DNA of 64,000 bases from Mycobacterium simiae (GCF_010727605.1 NZ_AP022568.1:4154001-4218000), one strand, 5' to 3'; shown: positions 26,764 through 40,042, numbered from the stretch's first letter. Notes: generated by a model from the letters alone, not told the origin. Program-made: numbers and translations.

Positions 26764-27257
26764 ACGGGTGCACGCGATTACTTGCGGTGCTCGGTGCCGC
26801 GATAGCCCTTGGAGCCCTTGCGGTTTGCGCGCACGCGACACCACCGGCGTGGAACGGCAAATACTCGTTGGTGCGCTACGCCGCCAACAAAACCGGCACC
26901 AGCATGGCGGCCGGGCAAGCCGAACCGACGTTCAGCGCCGACTACGTCTTCGTGACGTCCTGTTCGGCCGGCACGTGCGTAGCCACCGCCACCAACGGAC
27001 CCGTCCCGAAGAACCCGACGCTGCCGCAGCCGTCGCACTACGCCTGGGACGGAACGCGGTGGGTGGAGCGCTTCGACTTCCAGTGGGATTGCTATAGGGG
27101 CGAAGGGATTCCGAAGATATGGGCGCCCGCCCAGTCATGGGCGTTTTATCGCCCCCAACCGGACGGATCGCTGCGCGGCACCTGGCATACGGACATCGCC
27201 AGCGGCCCGTGCCGCGGGACCGTCGAGATGCCGGTGGCGGCGTTTGCTGCGGCGTGA
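26760..27257 (+). CDS. secreted mycobacterial protein of unknown function
   Basis: A 165-residue protein with a cleavable-type signal peptide (about 27 residues: hydrophobic LLAVLGAAIALGALAVCAHA). The mature part has five or so cysteines in a CSAGTCVATATN ... FQWDC ... GPCRGT arrangement, suggesting disulfide bonds, and aromatic-rich strands. I do not recognise a named family. The arrangement resembles the exported protein at 28546-28980 (C-x3-C-V-A early, PC-G late). It starts inside the Nudix stop (ATGA), so the two are probably cotranscribed. Confidence 0.75.
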   Translation: MNGCTRLLAVLGAAIALGALAVCAHATPPAWNGKYSLVRYAANKTGTSMAAGQAEPTFSADYVFVTSCSAGTCVATATNGPVPKNPTLPQPSHYAWDGTRWVERFDFQWDCYRGEGIPKIWAPAQSWAFYRPQPDGSLRGTWHTDIASGPCRGTVEMPVAAFAAA

Positions 27258-27290
27258 GCGGGTTCGCGGGCAAGGCGGCCCCATCACCCC

Positions 27291-27590
27291 CTACGGGCAG
27301 TAGTTCGATTCGGCGGCGCTGACCACGCCGGTCGCGTCGCTGAGGCTGATCCCGGGGTTCTTGCTCTGCACCACCTGGGCCAGCTGGTCAGGGGTCTCGC
27401 CGGCGCTGCGGTCGGCGCAAATCAAGTGTCCGAGCTGGATCAGACCGTCCTTATCGCCGGTCAGACCGATCTTGTGAATCTGCGCGAGGTAGGCGTCGTC
27501 GTCGGCAGCTGCGATTCCGGTGCCGAGCATTAATGCGGTGGCCAACATCGCGGGGGCACTCAACAAATAAAGTGTGCGGATGGATATCAC
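27291..27590 (-). CDS. DUF732-type small exported protein
   Basis: A 99-residue protein with an N-terminal signal sequence (about 30 residues ending GIAAADDDAYLAQI) and the actinobacterial DUF732 pattern: a short helical domain with DAYLAQIHKIGLTGDKDGLIQLGHLICADRSAG and a final YCP. Two cysteines (ICAD and NYCP) probably pair. GTG at 27590 is preceded by AAGGA at suitable distance; the longer frame upstream is not signal-like. Function of the family is unknown. Confidence 0.8.
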   Translation of the reverse strand: MISIRTLYLLSAPAMLATALMLGTGIAAADDDAYLAQIHKIGLTGDKDGLIQLGHLICADRSAGETPDQLAQVVQSKNPGISLSDATGVVSAAESNYCP

Positions 27591-27652
27591 GGTCGTGTTC
27601 CTTGTCTGTGAGGGGCGGCAGAACGGGCTCAGTATGCGGTCCGGGGCAGTGA

Positions 27653-28510
<858 letters not shown>

Positions 28511-28545
28511 TCGAAGTCGACCAGATGTCCCAAGACATCGCAGCC

Positions 28546-28980
28546 CTAGTTCAGTTTGGTGAGCGTGAAAGTGTCGTGCGGGTCGTTGAGGCCGCAGGGC
28601 GCGGAGCTGTCCAGAAATATTGCAATGCCGGTGAGCGTCAACGGATCCCAGGATTGTCGAACAGTCACCGGGTGTTGGCTGAGATCGTTGCTGCAGATCG
28701 CAGCCTCGGGGATGGTGCGCGTTACGGTGTACTGGCCGTCGATCAGGGGAGCGTTGAACCCTTGTCCCGGCGCGGTCCAAACGTGGGCGACGCACACCTG
28801 TCTACAGGTGGTATCGATCGTCCAGGTTCCGGTGTCCCCGTCCTCGTCGGCATAGTGGTAGACCCCGTTCATCTTCAATTCATCGACGGTGCCCCGTGGC
28901 TCGGCCGGGGCGGACGGGGCCGACGAGATAGCCCAGCTGGCAAATAAGGTAGTACCTGCGATGAATGTCGCGATCCTCAT
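28546..28980 (-). CDS. secreted mycobacterial protein of unknown function
   Basis: A 144-residue exported protein with a signal peptide (MRIATFIAGTTLFASWAISS, cleavage probably near SAPSAPAEP). The mature sequence has four cysteines: CRQVCVAHVW, AAICSND and APCGL, plus the run GVYHYADEDGDTGTW. I do not recognise a named family, but spacing of C-x3-C-V-A and the late PCG resembles the protein at 26760-27257. ATG at 28980 follows GAAGAGGGC. Together with its neighbours it belongs to a run of exported proteins. Confidence 0.72.
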   Translation of the reverse strand: MRIATFIAGTTLFASWAISSAPSAPAEPRGTVDELKMNGVYHYADEDGDTGTWTIDTTCRQVCVAHVWTAPGQGFNAPLIDGQYTVTRTIPEAAICSNDLSQHPVTVRQSWDPLTLTGIAIFLDSSAPCGLNDPHDTFTLTKLN

Positions 28981-29213
28981 GACTAGGCCCTCTTCTCACC
29001 GTGTTTCCGCTCGCGAGGCATGCGAATCGGAACGTATCAGCAAACGGCGGACAGGTAGCCGATCACGGTCGAACCCATATCGAATTGAAAGGTAGCGGTG
29101 CCGCCCAGACCGAATATTTCTGTGAGCTCGGCATGCGACCGAGGCGATGGCGGCGCTGCGGTGGAAAACGCGCAGCGACGGCACATCGTGGCAGCCATTT
29201 CATGTGCGTGCGA

Positions 29214-30353
29214 TCACGCCTGGTTCAGCCAGCCGATGAAGTCCGCGGCCTGGCTTTTCCACAGTGCCGGGTGAGCTATCGAGGAGTGGCCGGCCGAACC
29301 GGCCGAGATCGGTCGGACCATCAGCCGTCCCGTCGGCACCTTGGGCACGTCACGCTCCGCGATCTGCAGGCTGTCGCGGTAGTACTCGTCGTCGGCGAAG
29401 TTGAGGGCGAACACTTTTGCCTTGATTTTGCCCAGGTCTGGTTCAGCGTTGTAGTCGCGCGACGCCTCGAGGGTGTAGATGTAGTCGTTCGCGTCCTGCG
29501 TGGCGGACTGCTGTTTGGTGGATTTGACCAGCGCATCGGCCTTGTCGATGGTGGGCGCTTCGTCCTGAAGGTTGGGTACTCCGTCCACCAGCGTCCGGGC
29601 CAACAGCATGCCCGGAATCAACGAGGGCGGTTGTTGCTGATAATTTCCACCCGCCCAGGCCGGATCGGACTTGATGCTATCCACGACAATTCGTCGCCAG
29701 AACAAGTTGCGTCCACTGATAGGCGCCGGAAAGCACGCTACAGGCATGGCCGCATCCATCATGTCCGGATAGTTTTCTGCCCATTGCCAGGTGTTCATAC
29801 ACCCCATTGACATCCCCGATACGACCCGCAAATGCGTGACGCCCAGTTTTTCGGTGACCAATTTGTGCTGTAGGTCCACCATATCGCTATAGGTGTAATG
29901 CGGGAATTTAGCTGCGAGCTTCTCGCTGGGCCTGCTGGATTTTCCGTGGCCGATCGCATCGGGAATGATCACAAAGAATCGCGAAACGTCGTACGGCGCG
30001 CCCGGCGCGAAGAGGGAGTCTTTGTATTCCTGAGTGACCAACACCTGACTGCTGGCGGCCGTCCAATGCAGCAGCAGCACGGCATTGTCCACCGCGCCGC
30101 GGGCATCCTTGTGTGGCTCGCCCACTGTCAGGTAATGAATGCGCAGCTCGGGCAGCGTCTCGCCGTCGCGGAACGTGTAATTGGTGAAGATCGCGTCCCC
30201 TGGACGCGGATTGATGACCGCGGGCTGGCCGGTTTGCGCGGGCGGCGCGGGTGTATCCGAATGAGGATTGCTGGCCTGTCGTGAACTCGAGCAGCTCAAT
30301 ACCGAAAAGCAGACCGCTACGGCGAGCAGCCCGGATAATTTGCGTGGAATCAT
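29214..30353 (-). CDS. alpha/beta hydrolase lipoprotein, homoserine acetyltransferase-like
   Basis: A 379-residue protein with a lipoprotein signal (AVAVCFSVLSC, lipidated Cys21), so it should be anchored outside the membrane. The mature part resembles the MetX/homoserine O-acetyltransferase-type alpha/beta hydrolases: PDAIGHGKSSRPS after the first strands, nucleophile GMSMG with Ser182, a candidate Asp in NFADDEYY and a candidate His in GSAGHSSIAHP. Because it is exported it is more likely an esterase or lipase-like enzyme than an amino acid acetyltransferase. Substrate unknown. Confidence 0.85.
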   Translation of the reverse strand: MIPRKLSGLLAVAVCFSVLSCSSSRQASNPHSDTPAPPAQTGQPAVINPRPGDAIFTNYTFRDGETLPELRIHYLTVGEPHKDARGAVDNAVLLLHWTAASSQVLVTQEYKDSLFAPGAPYDVSRFFVIIPDAIGHGKSSRPSEKLAAKFPHYTYSDMVDLQHKLVTEKLGVTHLRVVSGMSMGCMNTWQWAENYPDMMDAAMPVACFPAPISGRNLFWRRIVVDSIKSDPAWAGGNYQQQPPSLIPGMLLARTLVDGVPNLQDEAPTIDKADALVKSTKQQSATQDANDYIYTLEASRDYNAEPDLGKIKAKVFALNFADDEYYRDSLQIAERDVPKVPTGRLMVRPISAGSAGHSSIAHPALWKSQAADFIGWLNQA

Positions 30354-30750
30354 CGAGTGGATACTCCCTCTTTCGGCCGAAGCGCAATGGCCGCACGGCT
30401 GCGGAGAATGGATAACGAATGCTGCCCGCCTCGCGCCCGGGGTGGACCGGCGAAGTCCCGGACCTGGGTGATTTCGGCAGTGCGACGGCTCACACCCTAC
30501 GACCGCGAGCTCGCGGCCGACAATAAATTCCGGGTATTAGACGGAGGCGAGTGGGTGCATTACTATCGCCGCTTCTTTACGAACGCGATCCAGGCGATCC
30601 CGTCCGGTGAATAGCACAGTCGAGCCCGGCAATGACGTCGAGATCCGTCGTCGAAATGGGGCCGTAGCCCGCAACCCCGGCAGACGCCGGGCGGCGTCAG
30701 GCCAGCTGCGCCGCGAAGCGGGCCGTAAACCAAATTGACCTGCGGTAACC
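30354..30750. other. intergenic region upstream of tRNA-Arg
   Basis: Nearly 400 bp separate the lipoprotein gene start from tRNA-Arg. It holds the control region of the lipoprotein gene, one possible short ORF (30468-30614, listed separately), and a short hairpin GACGCC-GGGC-GGCGTC at 30683-30698 that lies about 55 nt downstream of the tRNA on the reverse strand and may end its transcript. No other RNA or gene is visible. Base composition between about 30480 and 30620 is more AT-rich than the surroundings. Confidence 0.5.
30468..30614 (+). CDS. possible small protein, 48 residues
   Basis: GTG-initiated frame encoding a polar, aromatic-containing peptide (begins MISAVRRLTPYDRELAAD, ends NAIQAIPSGE). 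No family recognised, no clear ribosome-binding site, and no coupling to neighbours. It could equally be a remnant of a decayed gene. Listed only because its amino acid make-up looks more protein-like than the surrounding shadow frames. Confidence 0.2.
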   Translation: MISAVRRLTPYDRELAADNKFRVLDGGEWVHYYRRFFTNAIQAIPSGE

Positions 30751-30826
30751 TGGTGCCCCCGGCAGGATTCGAACCTGCGGCCTTCTGCTCCGGAGGCAGA
30801 CGCTCTATCCCCTGAGCTACGGGGGC
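30751..30826 (-). tRNA. argV: tRNA-Arg (anticodon CCG)
   Basis: On the reverse strand a complete cloverleaf is seen: acceptor GCCCCCG/CGGGGGC, D-arm GCTCAGGGGATAGAGC, anticodon stem TCTGC/GCAGA around loop CTCCGGA (anticodon CCG), T-arm GCAGG-TTCGAAT-CCTGC. Discriminator A and an encoded CCA end at 30751-30753. It lies upstream of and divergent to argS, the synthetase that charges it, a conserved mycobacterial arrangement. Confidence 0.97.
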
Positions 30827-30951
30827 GCACGCACATCGACACGGCGCCTGGGGCGTGAAACTGTCCGGGACAGACTAGCGCATCCCGGGGGCTGCTTGGT
30901 CACCGCAATGGATTCGGGGCGTAGGCACGCTAACCAATAGGATGGACGCTC

Positions 30952-32604
30952 GTGACACCCGCTGACCTGGCTGAGCTGCTCAAGACCACCGCATCCGCGG
31001 TGCTGGCCGAGCGCGGCCTCGATGTGTCGGCGCTGCCGGAAACGGTCACGGTGGAGCGGCCACGTAACCCCGATCACGGCGACTACGCGAGCAACCTGGC
31101 GATGCAGCTCGGTAAGAAGGTCGGCGCCAACCCGCGCGAGCTGGCCGGATGGCTGGCCGGGGCGCTGGTGGCGGCCGACGGTATCGCCTCGGCGCAGGTG
31201 GCCGGCCCGGGTTTCATCAACCTGCGACTCGAGACCTCGGCGCAGGCCAAGGTGGTCAACGACGTCATCGACGCCGGTGACCGCTTCGGGCACTCCGCGG
31301 CGCTGGCGGGCCACAAGATCAACCTGGAATTCGTCTCGGCCAACCCGACCGGACCGATCCACATCGGCGGTACCCGCTGGGCCGCCGTCGGGGATGCGCT
31401 GGGCCGGCTGCTCACCACGCAGGGCGCCGACGTGGTCCGCGAATACTATTTCAACGATCACGGCGCACAGATCGATCGATTCGCCAACTCGCTGATCGCC
31501 GCGGCCAAAGGCGAGCCCACTCCGGAAGACGGCTACGCGGGCACCTACATCAACGACATCGCGGCGCAGGTGCTGCAGAAGTCGCCCGACGCGCTGGAGC
31601 TGCCCGACGCCGAGATGCACGAGACGTTCCGCGAGATCGGCGTCGACCTGATGTTTAGCCACATCAAAGAGTCGCTGCACGAATTCGGCACCGACTTCGA
31701 CGTCTACACGCACGAAGATTCGATGCACACTAGCGGCCGCGTCGACCAGGCCATCGCCAGGCTGCGCCAAAGCGGCAACATTTACCAGAAGGACGGCGCA
31801 AGCTGGTTGCGCACCAGCGCATTTGGTGACGACAAGGACCGCGTCGTGATCAAAAGCGACGGCAAACCCGCCTACATCGCCGGTGATCTCGCTTACTACC
31901 TGGACAAGCGCGAACGGGGCTTCGATCTGTGCATCTACATGCTCGGTGCCGACCATCACGGTTACATCGCGCGGCTCAAGGCCGCCGCGGCAGCATTTGG
32001 TGACGACCCGGCGACGGTCGAGGTGCTGATCGGGCAGATGGTCAACCTGGTGCGCGACGGCCAGCCGGTGCGGATGAGCAAACGTGCCGGCACCGTGATC
32101 ACCCTCGACGACCTCGTGGACGCTCTCGGTGTCGACGCCGCGCGCTACAGCCTGATCCGCTCGTCGGTGGACACCGCGATCGACATCGACCTGGCGCTGT
32201 GGTCATCGGCGTCGAACGAAAACCCGGTCTACTACGTCCAGTACGCGCACGCCAGGCTTTCGGCGCTGGCCCGTAACGCCGCCGAGCTCGGCCTAGTCGC
32301 CGATACCGGCCACCTGGAACTGCTCAACCACGACAAGGAGGGTGCGCTGCTGCGCACCATCGGTGAATTCCCGCGGGTGCTGCAGACCGCCGCGTCGCTG
32401 CGCGAACCGCACCGGATCTGCCGTTACCTGGAAGACCTCGCCGGTGACTACCATCGGTTCTACGATTCATGCCGGGTGTTGCCTCAGGGTGACGAGCAAG
32501 CCTCCGATCTGCACACCGCTCGTTTGGCGCTGTGCCAGGCCACCCGCCAGGTCATCGCCAATGGACTTTCGATACTCGGCGTCAGTGCTCCGGAGAGAAT
32601 GTGA
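30952..32604 (+). CDS. argS: arginyl-tRNA synthetase
   Basis: A 550-residue class I aminoacyl-tRNA synthetase attaching arginine to tRNA-Arg. The Arg tRNA synthetase N-terminal domain is followed by a HIGH-type motif ([12 protein letters not shown], about residues 127-138), and a KMSKS-type loop [11 protein letters not shown] near residue 380. The anticodon-binding DALR domain occupies the C-terminus ([14 protein letters not shown] onward). GTG at 30952. Its stop overlaps the lysA start by 3 bp; it heads the argS-lysA-thrA-thrC-thrB cluster. Confidence 0.98.
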   Translation: MTPADLAELLKTTASAVLAERGLDVSALPETVTVERPRNPDHGDYASNLAMQLGKKVGANPRELAGWLAGALVAADGIASAQVAGPGFINLRLETSAQAKVVNDVIDAGDRFGHSAALAGHKINLEFVSANPTGPIHIGGTRWAAVGDALGRLLTTQGADVVREYYFNDHGAQIDRFANSLIAAAKGEPTPEDGYAGTYINDIAAQVLQKSPDALELPDAEMHETFREIGVDLMFSHIKESLHEFGTDFDVYTHEDSMHTSGRVDQAIARLRQSGNIYQKDGASWLRTSAFGDDKDRVVIKSDGKPAYIAGDLAYYLDKRERGFDLCIYMLGADHHGYIARLKAAAAAFGDDPATVEVLIGQMVNLVRDGQPVRMSKRAGTVITLDDLVDALGVDAARYSLIRSSVDTAIDIDLALWSSASNENPVYYVQYAHARLSALARNAAELGLVADTGHLELLNHDKEGALLRTIGEFPRVLQTAASLREPHRICRYLEDLAGDYHRFYDSCRVLPQGDEQASDLHTARLALCQATRQVIANGLSILGVSAPERM

Positions 32605-34019
32605 ACGTTCATCCCGCCGGCCCCCGGCACGCCGAAGAAGTCCGCCCTGCGGACAGCCCGCCTCGGCCCCAATCGCCCGAGGATCTGTTGCTGCTTGCGC
32701 CAAATGTGTGGCCGCGCAACACCATTCGCAACGACTCGGGCGTGGCCGTGATCGCGGGCGTCTCGGTGACCGACCTCGCCCAAGAGTACGGAACTCCGTT
32801 GTTTGTCCTCGACGAGGACGACTTTCGCTCGCGCTGCCGCGAGATTGCCTCGGCGTTCGGGGGCGGCGCCAACGTTCACTATGCGGCAAAAGCGTTCCTG
32901 TGCAGCGAAGTAGCCAGGTGGATCGCGGAAGAGGGTCTGTCGCTTGACGTGTGCACCGGCGGAGAACTGGCCGTCGCGCTGCACGCCAATTTCCCGCCGG
33001 AGCGAATCACGTTCCACGGCAACAACAAATCAGTCGCGGAGTTGACCGCCGCGGTCAAGGCCGGCGTGGGCCATGTGGTCGTGGACTCGATGACCGAAAT
33101 CGAGCGCCTGGAAACCATTGCGGGAGAGGCCGGCGTCGTCCAAGACGTGTTCGTGCGGCTCACCGTCGGCGTCGAGGCGCACACCCACGAGTTCATCTCC
33201 ACCGCGCATGAAGACCAGAAATTCGGCCTGTCGGTGGCCGGCGGCGCGGCGATGGCGGCGGTGGAGCGGGTCTTTGCGACCGATCACCTGCGGCTGGTCG
33301 GGTTGCACAGCCACATCGGCTCGCAGATCTTCGACGTCGCCGGCTTCGAGCTGGCCGCGCGGCGGGTGCTCGGACTGCTGCAAGAGGTGGTCGCGCAGTT
33401 CGGTGTGGAGAAGACCGCGCAGATCTCCACCGTGGATCTCGGTGGCGGCCTAGGCATCTCGTATTTGGTTTCCGACGACCCGCCGCCGATGGCCGAACTT
33501 GCGGCCAAGTTGAGCGCGATCATCAACAACGAGGCGGCGGCGGTGGGACTGCCGACCCCGCGGTTGGTGGTAGAGCCCGGACGCGCCATCGCCGGGCCGG
33601 GAACCATCACCTTGTACGAGGTCGGCACGGTGAAGGACGTCGAGGTCAGCACGACGGCGATTCGACGTTATGTCAGCGTCGACGGCGGCATGAGTGACAA
33701 CATCCGCACCGCGCTCTACGACGCCCAGTACGACGCCCGGCTGGTGTCGCGGATCAGCGACGCACCGGCCGCGCTGGCTCGTATTGTCGGAAAGCATTGC
33801 GAGAGCGGCGATATCGTCGTGCGCGATACCTGGGTGCCGGGGGATCTGGGGCCGGGTGACCTGCTGGGGGTGGCCGCAACGGGCGCCTACTGCTATTCGC
33901 TGTCGAGCCGCTACAACATGATCTGCCGGCCCGCCGTGGTGGCGGTACGCGACGGCCGGGCACGCCTGATCCTGCGCCGGGAAACGGTCGACGATCTGCT
34001 GAGTTTGGAAGTGAGGTGA
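32601..34019 (+). CDS. lysA: diaminopimelate decarboxylase
   Basis: A 472-residue PLP enzyme (fold III, alanine racemase-like) that decarboxylates meso-diaminopimelate to lysine, the last step of lysine synthesis. PLP lysine is in [12 protein letters not shown]; the glycine loop [16 protein letters not shown] and the substrate motif [12 protein letters not shown] are intact. GTG at 32601 overlaps argS by 4 bp. The N-terminus is about 25 residues longer than I recall for M. tuberculosis LysA, so an internal start cannot be excluded. Confidence 0.97.
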   Translation: MNVHPAGPRHAEEVRPADSPPRPQSPEDLLLLAPNVWPRNTIRNDSGVAVIAGVSVTDLAQEYGTPLFVLDEDDFRSRCREIASAFGGGANVHYAAKAFLCSEVARWIAEEGLSLDVCTGGELAVALHANFPPERITFHGNNKSVAELTAAVKAGVGHVVVDSMTEIERLETIAGEAGVVQDVFVRLTVGVEAHTHEFISTAHEDQKFGLSVAGGAAMAAVERVFATDHLRLVGLHSHIGSQIFDVAGFELAARRVLGLLQEVVAQFGVEKTAQISTVDLGGGLGISYLVSDDPPPMAELAAKLSAIINNEAAAVGLPTPRLVVEPGRAIAGPGTITLYEVGTVKDVEVSTTAIRRYVSVDGGMSDNIRTALYDAQYDARLVSRISDAPAALARIVGKHCESGDIVVRDTWVPGDLGPGDLLGVAATGAYCYSLSSRYNMICRPAVVAVRDGRARLILRRETVDDLLSLEVR

Positions 34020-34022
34020 ACT

Positions 34023-35344
34023 GTGTCCGGTAATGGAAAGCCAGTCGGCGTAGCGGTACTCGGCTTCGGCAATGTCGGTAGCGAAGTGGTCCGCATCATC
34101 GAGCAGAGTGCGGAAGATCTCGCGGCCCGGGTCGGGGCGCCCCTTGTGTTGCGCGGCATCGGAGTCCGACGCGTCGCAGCCGATCGCGGCGTCCCGGTCG
34201 AACTGCTCACCGACAACGTCGATGAGCTGGTGTCCCGCGAAGACGTGGACATCGTCGTCGAATTGATGGGGCCGGTCGAGCCGGCCCGCAAGGCGATCCT
34301 GACGGCCCTCGAGCACGGCAAGTCGGTGGTCACGGCGAACAAGGCGTTATTGGCGCAGTCCACCGGAGAATTGGCCCAGGCTGCCGAAAACGCGCATGTG
34401 GACTTATATTTCGAGGCGGCGGTGGCCGGCGCGATCCCGGTTATCCGTCCGCTCACCCAGTCGCTGGCCGGCGACACGGTGGTGCGAGTGGCCGGCATCG
34501 TCAACGGCACCACCAACTACATCCTGTCCGCGATGGACAGCACCGGCGCCGATTACGACAGCGCGCTGGCCGACGCGAGTGCGCTCGGTTACGCCGAGGC
34601 CGACCCCACCGCCGATGTCGAGGGCTACGACGCCGCGGCCAAGGCGGCGATCCTGGCGTCCATCGCATTTCACACCCCGGTGAGGTCCGACGACGTCTAC
34701 CGCGAGGGCATCACCAAGATCACCCCGGCGGACTTCGCGTCCGCGCACGCGCTGGGCTGCACCATCAAGCTGCTGTCAATCTGCGAACGCATCACCACTG
34801 ACGAAGGCCAGCAACGTGTTTCGGCGCGCGTCTACCCGGCGCTGGTGCCGCTGTCGCATCCGTTGGCCACCGTCAACGGGGCGTTCAACGCGGTAGTGGT
34901 GGAAGCCGAGGCCGCGGGCCGGCTGATGTTCTATGGTCAGGGCGCCGGCGGTGCGCCGACCGCGTCGGCGGTGACCGGCGACCTGGTGATGGCGGCTCGC
35001 AACCGGGTATTGGGCAGCCGGGGGCCGAAAGAATCCAAGTATGCGCAACTGCCCGTCGCCCCAATGGGTTTCATCTTGACTCGCTACTACGTGAGCATGA
35101 ATGTCGCCGACAAGCCGGGCGTCTTGTCCTCCGTGGCGGCCGAATTCGCCAAGCGCGAGGTCAGCATCGCCGAGGTCCGTCAGGAGGGTGTCGTGGACGA
35201 AGGCGGGCGCCGGATCGGTGCCCGCATCGTGGTGGTCACCCACCGCGCTACCGATGCCGCACTCTCCGAAACCGTTGCCGCGCTGGCTGATTTGGACGTC
35301 GTGCAGAGTGTGACGAGCGTGCTGAGATTAGAAGGAACCAGCCT

Positions 35345-35348
<4 letters not shown>
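34023..35348 (+). CDS. thrA: homoserine dehydrogenase
   Basis: A 441-residue enzyme reducing aspartate semialdehyde to homoserine for threonine and methionine. It has an NAD(P)-binding motif [13 protein letters not shown] at the N-terminus, the homoserine dehydrogenase catalytic core with [16 protein letters not shown] and [19 protein letters not shown], and a C-terminal ACT domain (from about residue 355, [16 protein letters not shown]) expected to give threonine feedback control. GTG at 34023, 3 bp after lysA; overlaps thrC by 4 bp. Confidence 0.97.
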
Positions 35349-37409
<2,061 letters not shown>

Positions 37410-37670
37410 TCCACAGGCTCACCGGAGGGTTTGCTTGCTTGAATCACCGATGCGGGCTATCCTCGGCATCGTCCAGCAATCGCAGGATCTGCATCTGCAT
37501 AAATACTGCCTTGCCGCTGGGACAACACCAATTCTTCTCGTGGACGAGGTTCGCCTTTCTCTCCGCCCCTCCAGGCGATCACCGTTGCAAGTCGATTGGG
37601 CGCACTCGGCAATTTGGCTGACTGCAACGACCCCCCTATGACGTGATCAGCGGGGGAAGAAAGGAAATCC
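37410..37670 (+). promoter_or_regulatory. rho upstream region / 5' leader
   Basis: A 261-bp gap before rho. A TATCCT hexamer at 37458-37463 is a possible -10 element, giving a leader of about 200 nt; no convincing -35 at ideal spacing is present. The leader is C-rich and relatively poor in long stems, as would suit autoregulation by Rho-dependent termination, a mechanism known for rho genes in other bacteria. A frame across 37390-37641 shows no protein features. GGGGGAAGAAAGGAAAT before 37671 supplies the ribosome-binding site. Confidence 0.4.
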
Positions 37671-39548
37671 GTGACTGATACGGACCTGTTCACGGCTGAC
37701 GAAAGCACCGACGGCAACCAGCTGTCGGATGCCGTGACCACAACCACTCCCGACGTCAAATCCAAGGTCTCGACCGGCTCCCTGTCGACCCTGGTGCTGC
37801 CCGAATTGCGTGCGCTGGCGAGCCAGGCCGGCGTCAAGGGGACGTCGGGCATGCGCAAGAACGAACTCATCGCCGCGATCAAAGAAATCCGGGGCCAGGC
37901 GAACGGCGCTGGCGCCGAGGCCGCCCCGACCACCGACACGGGCAGCGGCAACGGCGACGGCGACAAAACCAAGAACCAAGAAAAGAACCGAGATAACGCG
38001 AAGGCCGAAGCCCCGGCCGCCCAAGGGGAACAGCAGGATTCGGCGCCCGAAGCCGCGCCGCGCCGGGAACGCCGCACCGCCACCCGCGAAGCGGGCTCAT
38101 CCGGCCGCGGCGACGAGTCGGATCGTGCCAAGGCACAGAACCGCAACGGCACCGCCCCCGAGGAGACCGACACCCGCGACCGCGGCGCGAAGGACAACAA
38201 GGGCGAAGACCGCGGGTCGGATTCCGGCGACCAAGGTGGGGATCAACAGGGCTCGGGCGGCCAGCAGGGGCGCGGTGGTTCGAATCAGCAGGATGACGAC
38301 GGCGAGGGCCGGCAGGGCCGGCGCGGTCGCCGATTCCGGGACCGCCGGCGGCGCGGCGAACGCAGCGGTGAGGGCGGCGACGCCGAGCTGCGCGAAGACG
38401 ACGTCGTCCAGCCGGTGGCCGGCATCCTTGACGTCCTGGACAACTACGCGTTCGTGCGCACGTCGGGGTACCTGGCCGGCCCGCACGATGTCTACGTCTC
38501 GATGAACATGGTCCGCAAGAACGGCCTGCGCCGCGGCGACGCGGTGACTGGTGCCGTGCGGGTGCCCCGCGAGGGCGAGCAGCCCAACCAGCGGCAGAAG
38601 TTCAACCCGCTGGTCCGGCTGGACAGCGTCAACGGGGGCCCGGTCGAGGACGCCAAGAAACGGCCCGAGTTCAGCAAGCTCACGCCGCTCTACCCCAACC
38701 AGCGGCTGCGCCTGGAGACCACTCCCGACCGGCTGACCACCCGTGTCATCGACCTGATCATGCCGATCGGCAAGGGCCAGCGCGCGCTGATCGTGTCGCC
38801 GCCCAAGGCCGGTAAGACGACGATCCTGCAGGACATCGCCAACGCGATCACCAAGAACAACCCGGAATGCCACCTGATGGTCGTGCTCGTCGACGAGCGG
38901 CCTGAAGAGGTCACCGACATGCAGCGTTCGGTCAAGGGTGAGGTCATCGCTTCGACCTTCGACCGCCCGCCGTCCGACCACACCTCGGTCGCCGAGCTGG
39001 CTATCGAGCGGGCCAAGCGCCTGGTCGAGCAGGGCAAGGACGTCGTGGTGCTGCTGGACTCGATCACCCGGCTGGGCCGCGCCTACAACAACGCGTCGCC
39101 GGCATCGGGCCGGATCCTGTCCGGTGGTGTCGACTCCACCGCGCTCTACCCACCTAAGCGGTTCCTGGGTGCGGCCCGCAATATCGAGGAAGGCGGATCG
39201 CTGACCATCATCGCCACCGCGATGGTCGAGACCGGCTCCACCGGTGACACGGTGATCTTCGAAGAGTTCAAGGGCACCGGTAACGCGGAGCTCAAGCTGG
39301 ACCGCAAGATCTCCGAGCGCCGGGTCTTCCCGGCGGTGGACGTCAACCCGTCCGGCACCCGGAAGGACGAGCTGCTGCTGTCGCCCGACGAGTTCGGCAT
39401 CGTGCACAAGCTGCGGCGCGTGCTGTCGGGGCTGGATTCGCATCAGGCCATCGACCTGCTGATGTCGCAGCTACGCAAGACGAAAACCAACTACGAGTTC
39501 TTGGTGCAGGTGTCCAAGACGACGCCGGGAGCCATGGACGGTGACTGA
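37671..39548 (+). CDS. rho: transcription termination factor Rho with long disordered insertion
   Basis: A 625-residue hexameric RNA-dependent ATPase. Order: Rho N-terminal helical domain (about residues 38-75, [19 protein letters not shown]), a long Arg/Gly/Asp/Asn/Gln-rich low-complexity stretch (about 80-240), the RNA-binding OB fold ([20 protein letters not shown] near 250), and the ATPase core with Walker [10 protein letters not shown] near 377, [13 protein letters not shown] and the R/Q-loop region. The insert is typical of actinobacterial Rho and is thought to add RNA contacts. GTG at 37671. Confidence 0.98.
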   Translation: MTDTDLFTADESTDGNQLSDAVTTTTPDVKSKVSTGSLSTLVLPELRALASQAGVKGTSGMRKNELIAAIKEIRGQANGAGAEAAPTTDTGSGNGDGDKTKNQEKNRDNAKAEAPAAQGEQQDSAPEAAPRRERRTATREAGSSGRGDESDRAKAQNRNGTAPEETDTRDRGAKDNKGEDRGSDSGDQGGDQQGSGGQQGRGGSNQQDDDGEGRQGRRGRRFRDRRRRGERSGEGGDAELREDDVVQPVAGILDVLDNYAFVRTSGYLAGPHDVYVSMNMVRKNGLRRGDAVTGAVRVPREGEQPNQRQKFNPLVRLDSVNGGPVEDAKKRPEFSKLTPLYPNQRLRLETTPDRLTTRVIDLIMPIGKGQRALIVSPPKAGKTTILQDIANAITKNNPECHLMVVLVDERPEEVTDMQRSVKGEVIASTFDRPPSDHTSVAELAIERAKRLVEQGKDVVVLLDSITRLGRAYNNASPASGRILSGGVDSTALYPPKRFLGAARNIEEGGSLTIIATAMVETGSTGDTVIFEEFKGTGNAELKLDRKISERRVFPAVDVNPSGTRKDELLLSPDEFGIVHKLRRVLSGLDSHQAIDLLMSQLRKTKTNYEFLVQVSKTTPGAMDGD

Positions 39549-39571
39549 CAGTGACTGGCAACACCGCGTTC

Positions 39572-39592
39572 CGCGGCGGGTGAGTCGCCGCG
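39572..39592 (+). terminator. hairpin after rho
   Basis: CGCGGCG at 39572-39578 pairs with CGCCGCG at 39586-39592 around a 7-nt loop, 23 bp after the rho stop. There is no T-run; mycobacteria often use such short-tail stems, but function is not certain. Confidence 0.4.
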
Positions 39593-39750
39593 ACACTTGA
39601 ACCACGCACACGACGCGCCGCGACCGACGTCGCCGAGGTTTAGGTTTCGCCGTCACCTGTGCGTCGGGAATGTCGGCCAGTGCCCCGTTGTTTTGGGGAG
39701 GAGTGGCTGACCTGGCATAATCGATGCTCGACCAGATCGAAGAGGACATC

Positions 39751-39993
39751 ATGAAAACTGACATTCATCCCGCCTACGCGGAGACCACGGTGGTCTGCGG
39801 ATGCGGTCACACGTTCCAGACCCGCAGCACCAAAGAAGGCGGTCGCATCGTCGTCGAGGTCTGCTCGCAGTGCCACCCGTTCTACACCGGCAAGCAGAAG
39901 ATTCTGGACAGCGGCGGCCGGGTTGCACGCTTCGAGAAGCGTTACGGAAAGCGCAAGGCCGGAGCCGACAAGGCTGAATCAGCCGGTAAATAG
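39751..39993 (+). CDS. rpmE: 50S ribosomal protein L31, zinc-binding form
   Basis: An 80-residue L31 of the large ribosomal subunit. The zinc ligands are present: CGCGH near residues 16-20 and [13 protein letters not shown] near residues 38-50, marking the zinc-containing (C+) paralogue that is replaced under zinc starvation by a C- form encoded elsewhere. The C-terminus carries a lysine-rich tail ([18 protein letters not shown]). ATG at 39751, 202 bp after rho. Confidence 0.97.
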   Translation: MKTDIHPAYAETTVVCGCGHTFQTRSTKEGGRIVVEVCSQCHPFYTGKQKILDSGGRVARFEKRYGKRKAGADKAESAGK

Positions 39994-40000
39994 CTGCCTG

Positions 40001-40042
40001 ACCGACGCCCGAACTGTGCAACAGCGCAGGCCGGGCGTCGGT
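40001..40042 (+). terminator. long perfect hairpin between rpmE and prfA
   Basis: ACCGACGCCCG (40001-40011) and CGGGCGTCGGT (40032-40042) are an exact 11-bp inverted repeat. The enclosed loop folds again: CTGTGC (40014-40019) with GCGCAG (40024-40029), one G-T pair, tetraloop AACA. The stem begins 7 bp after the rpmE stop and is followed by a modest T-rich stretch (TCGCGTTTG). It most probably ends the rpmE transcript. Confidence 0.7.

Noticed and set aside
30537-30842. 101-residue reverse-strand frame across tRNA-Arg
   Set aside because: It translates the tRNA gene itself (the RSSGDRASASGAEGRRFESCRGH-type peptide typical of tRNA read-through), so it is not a protein gene.
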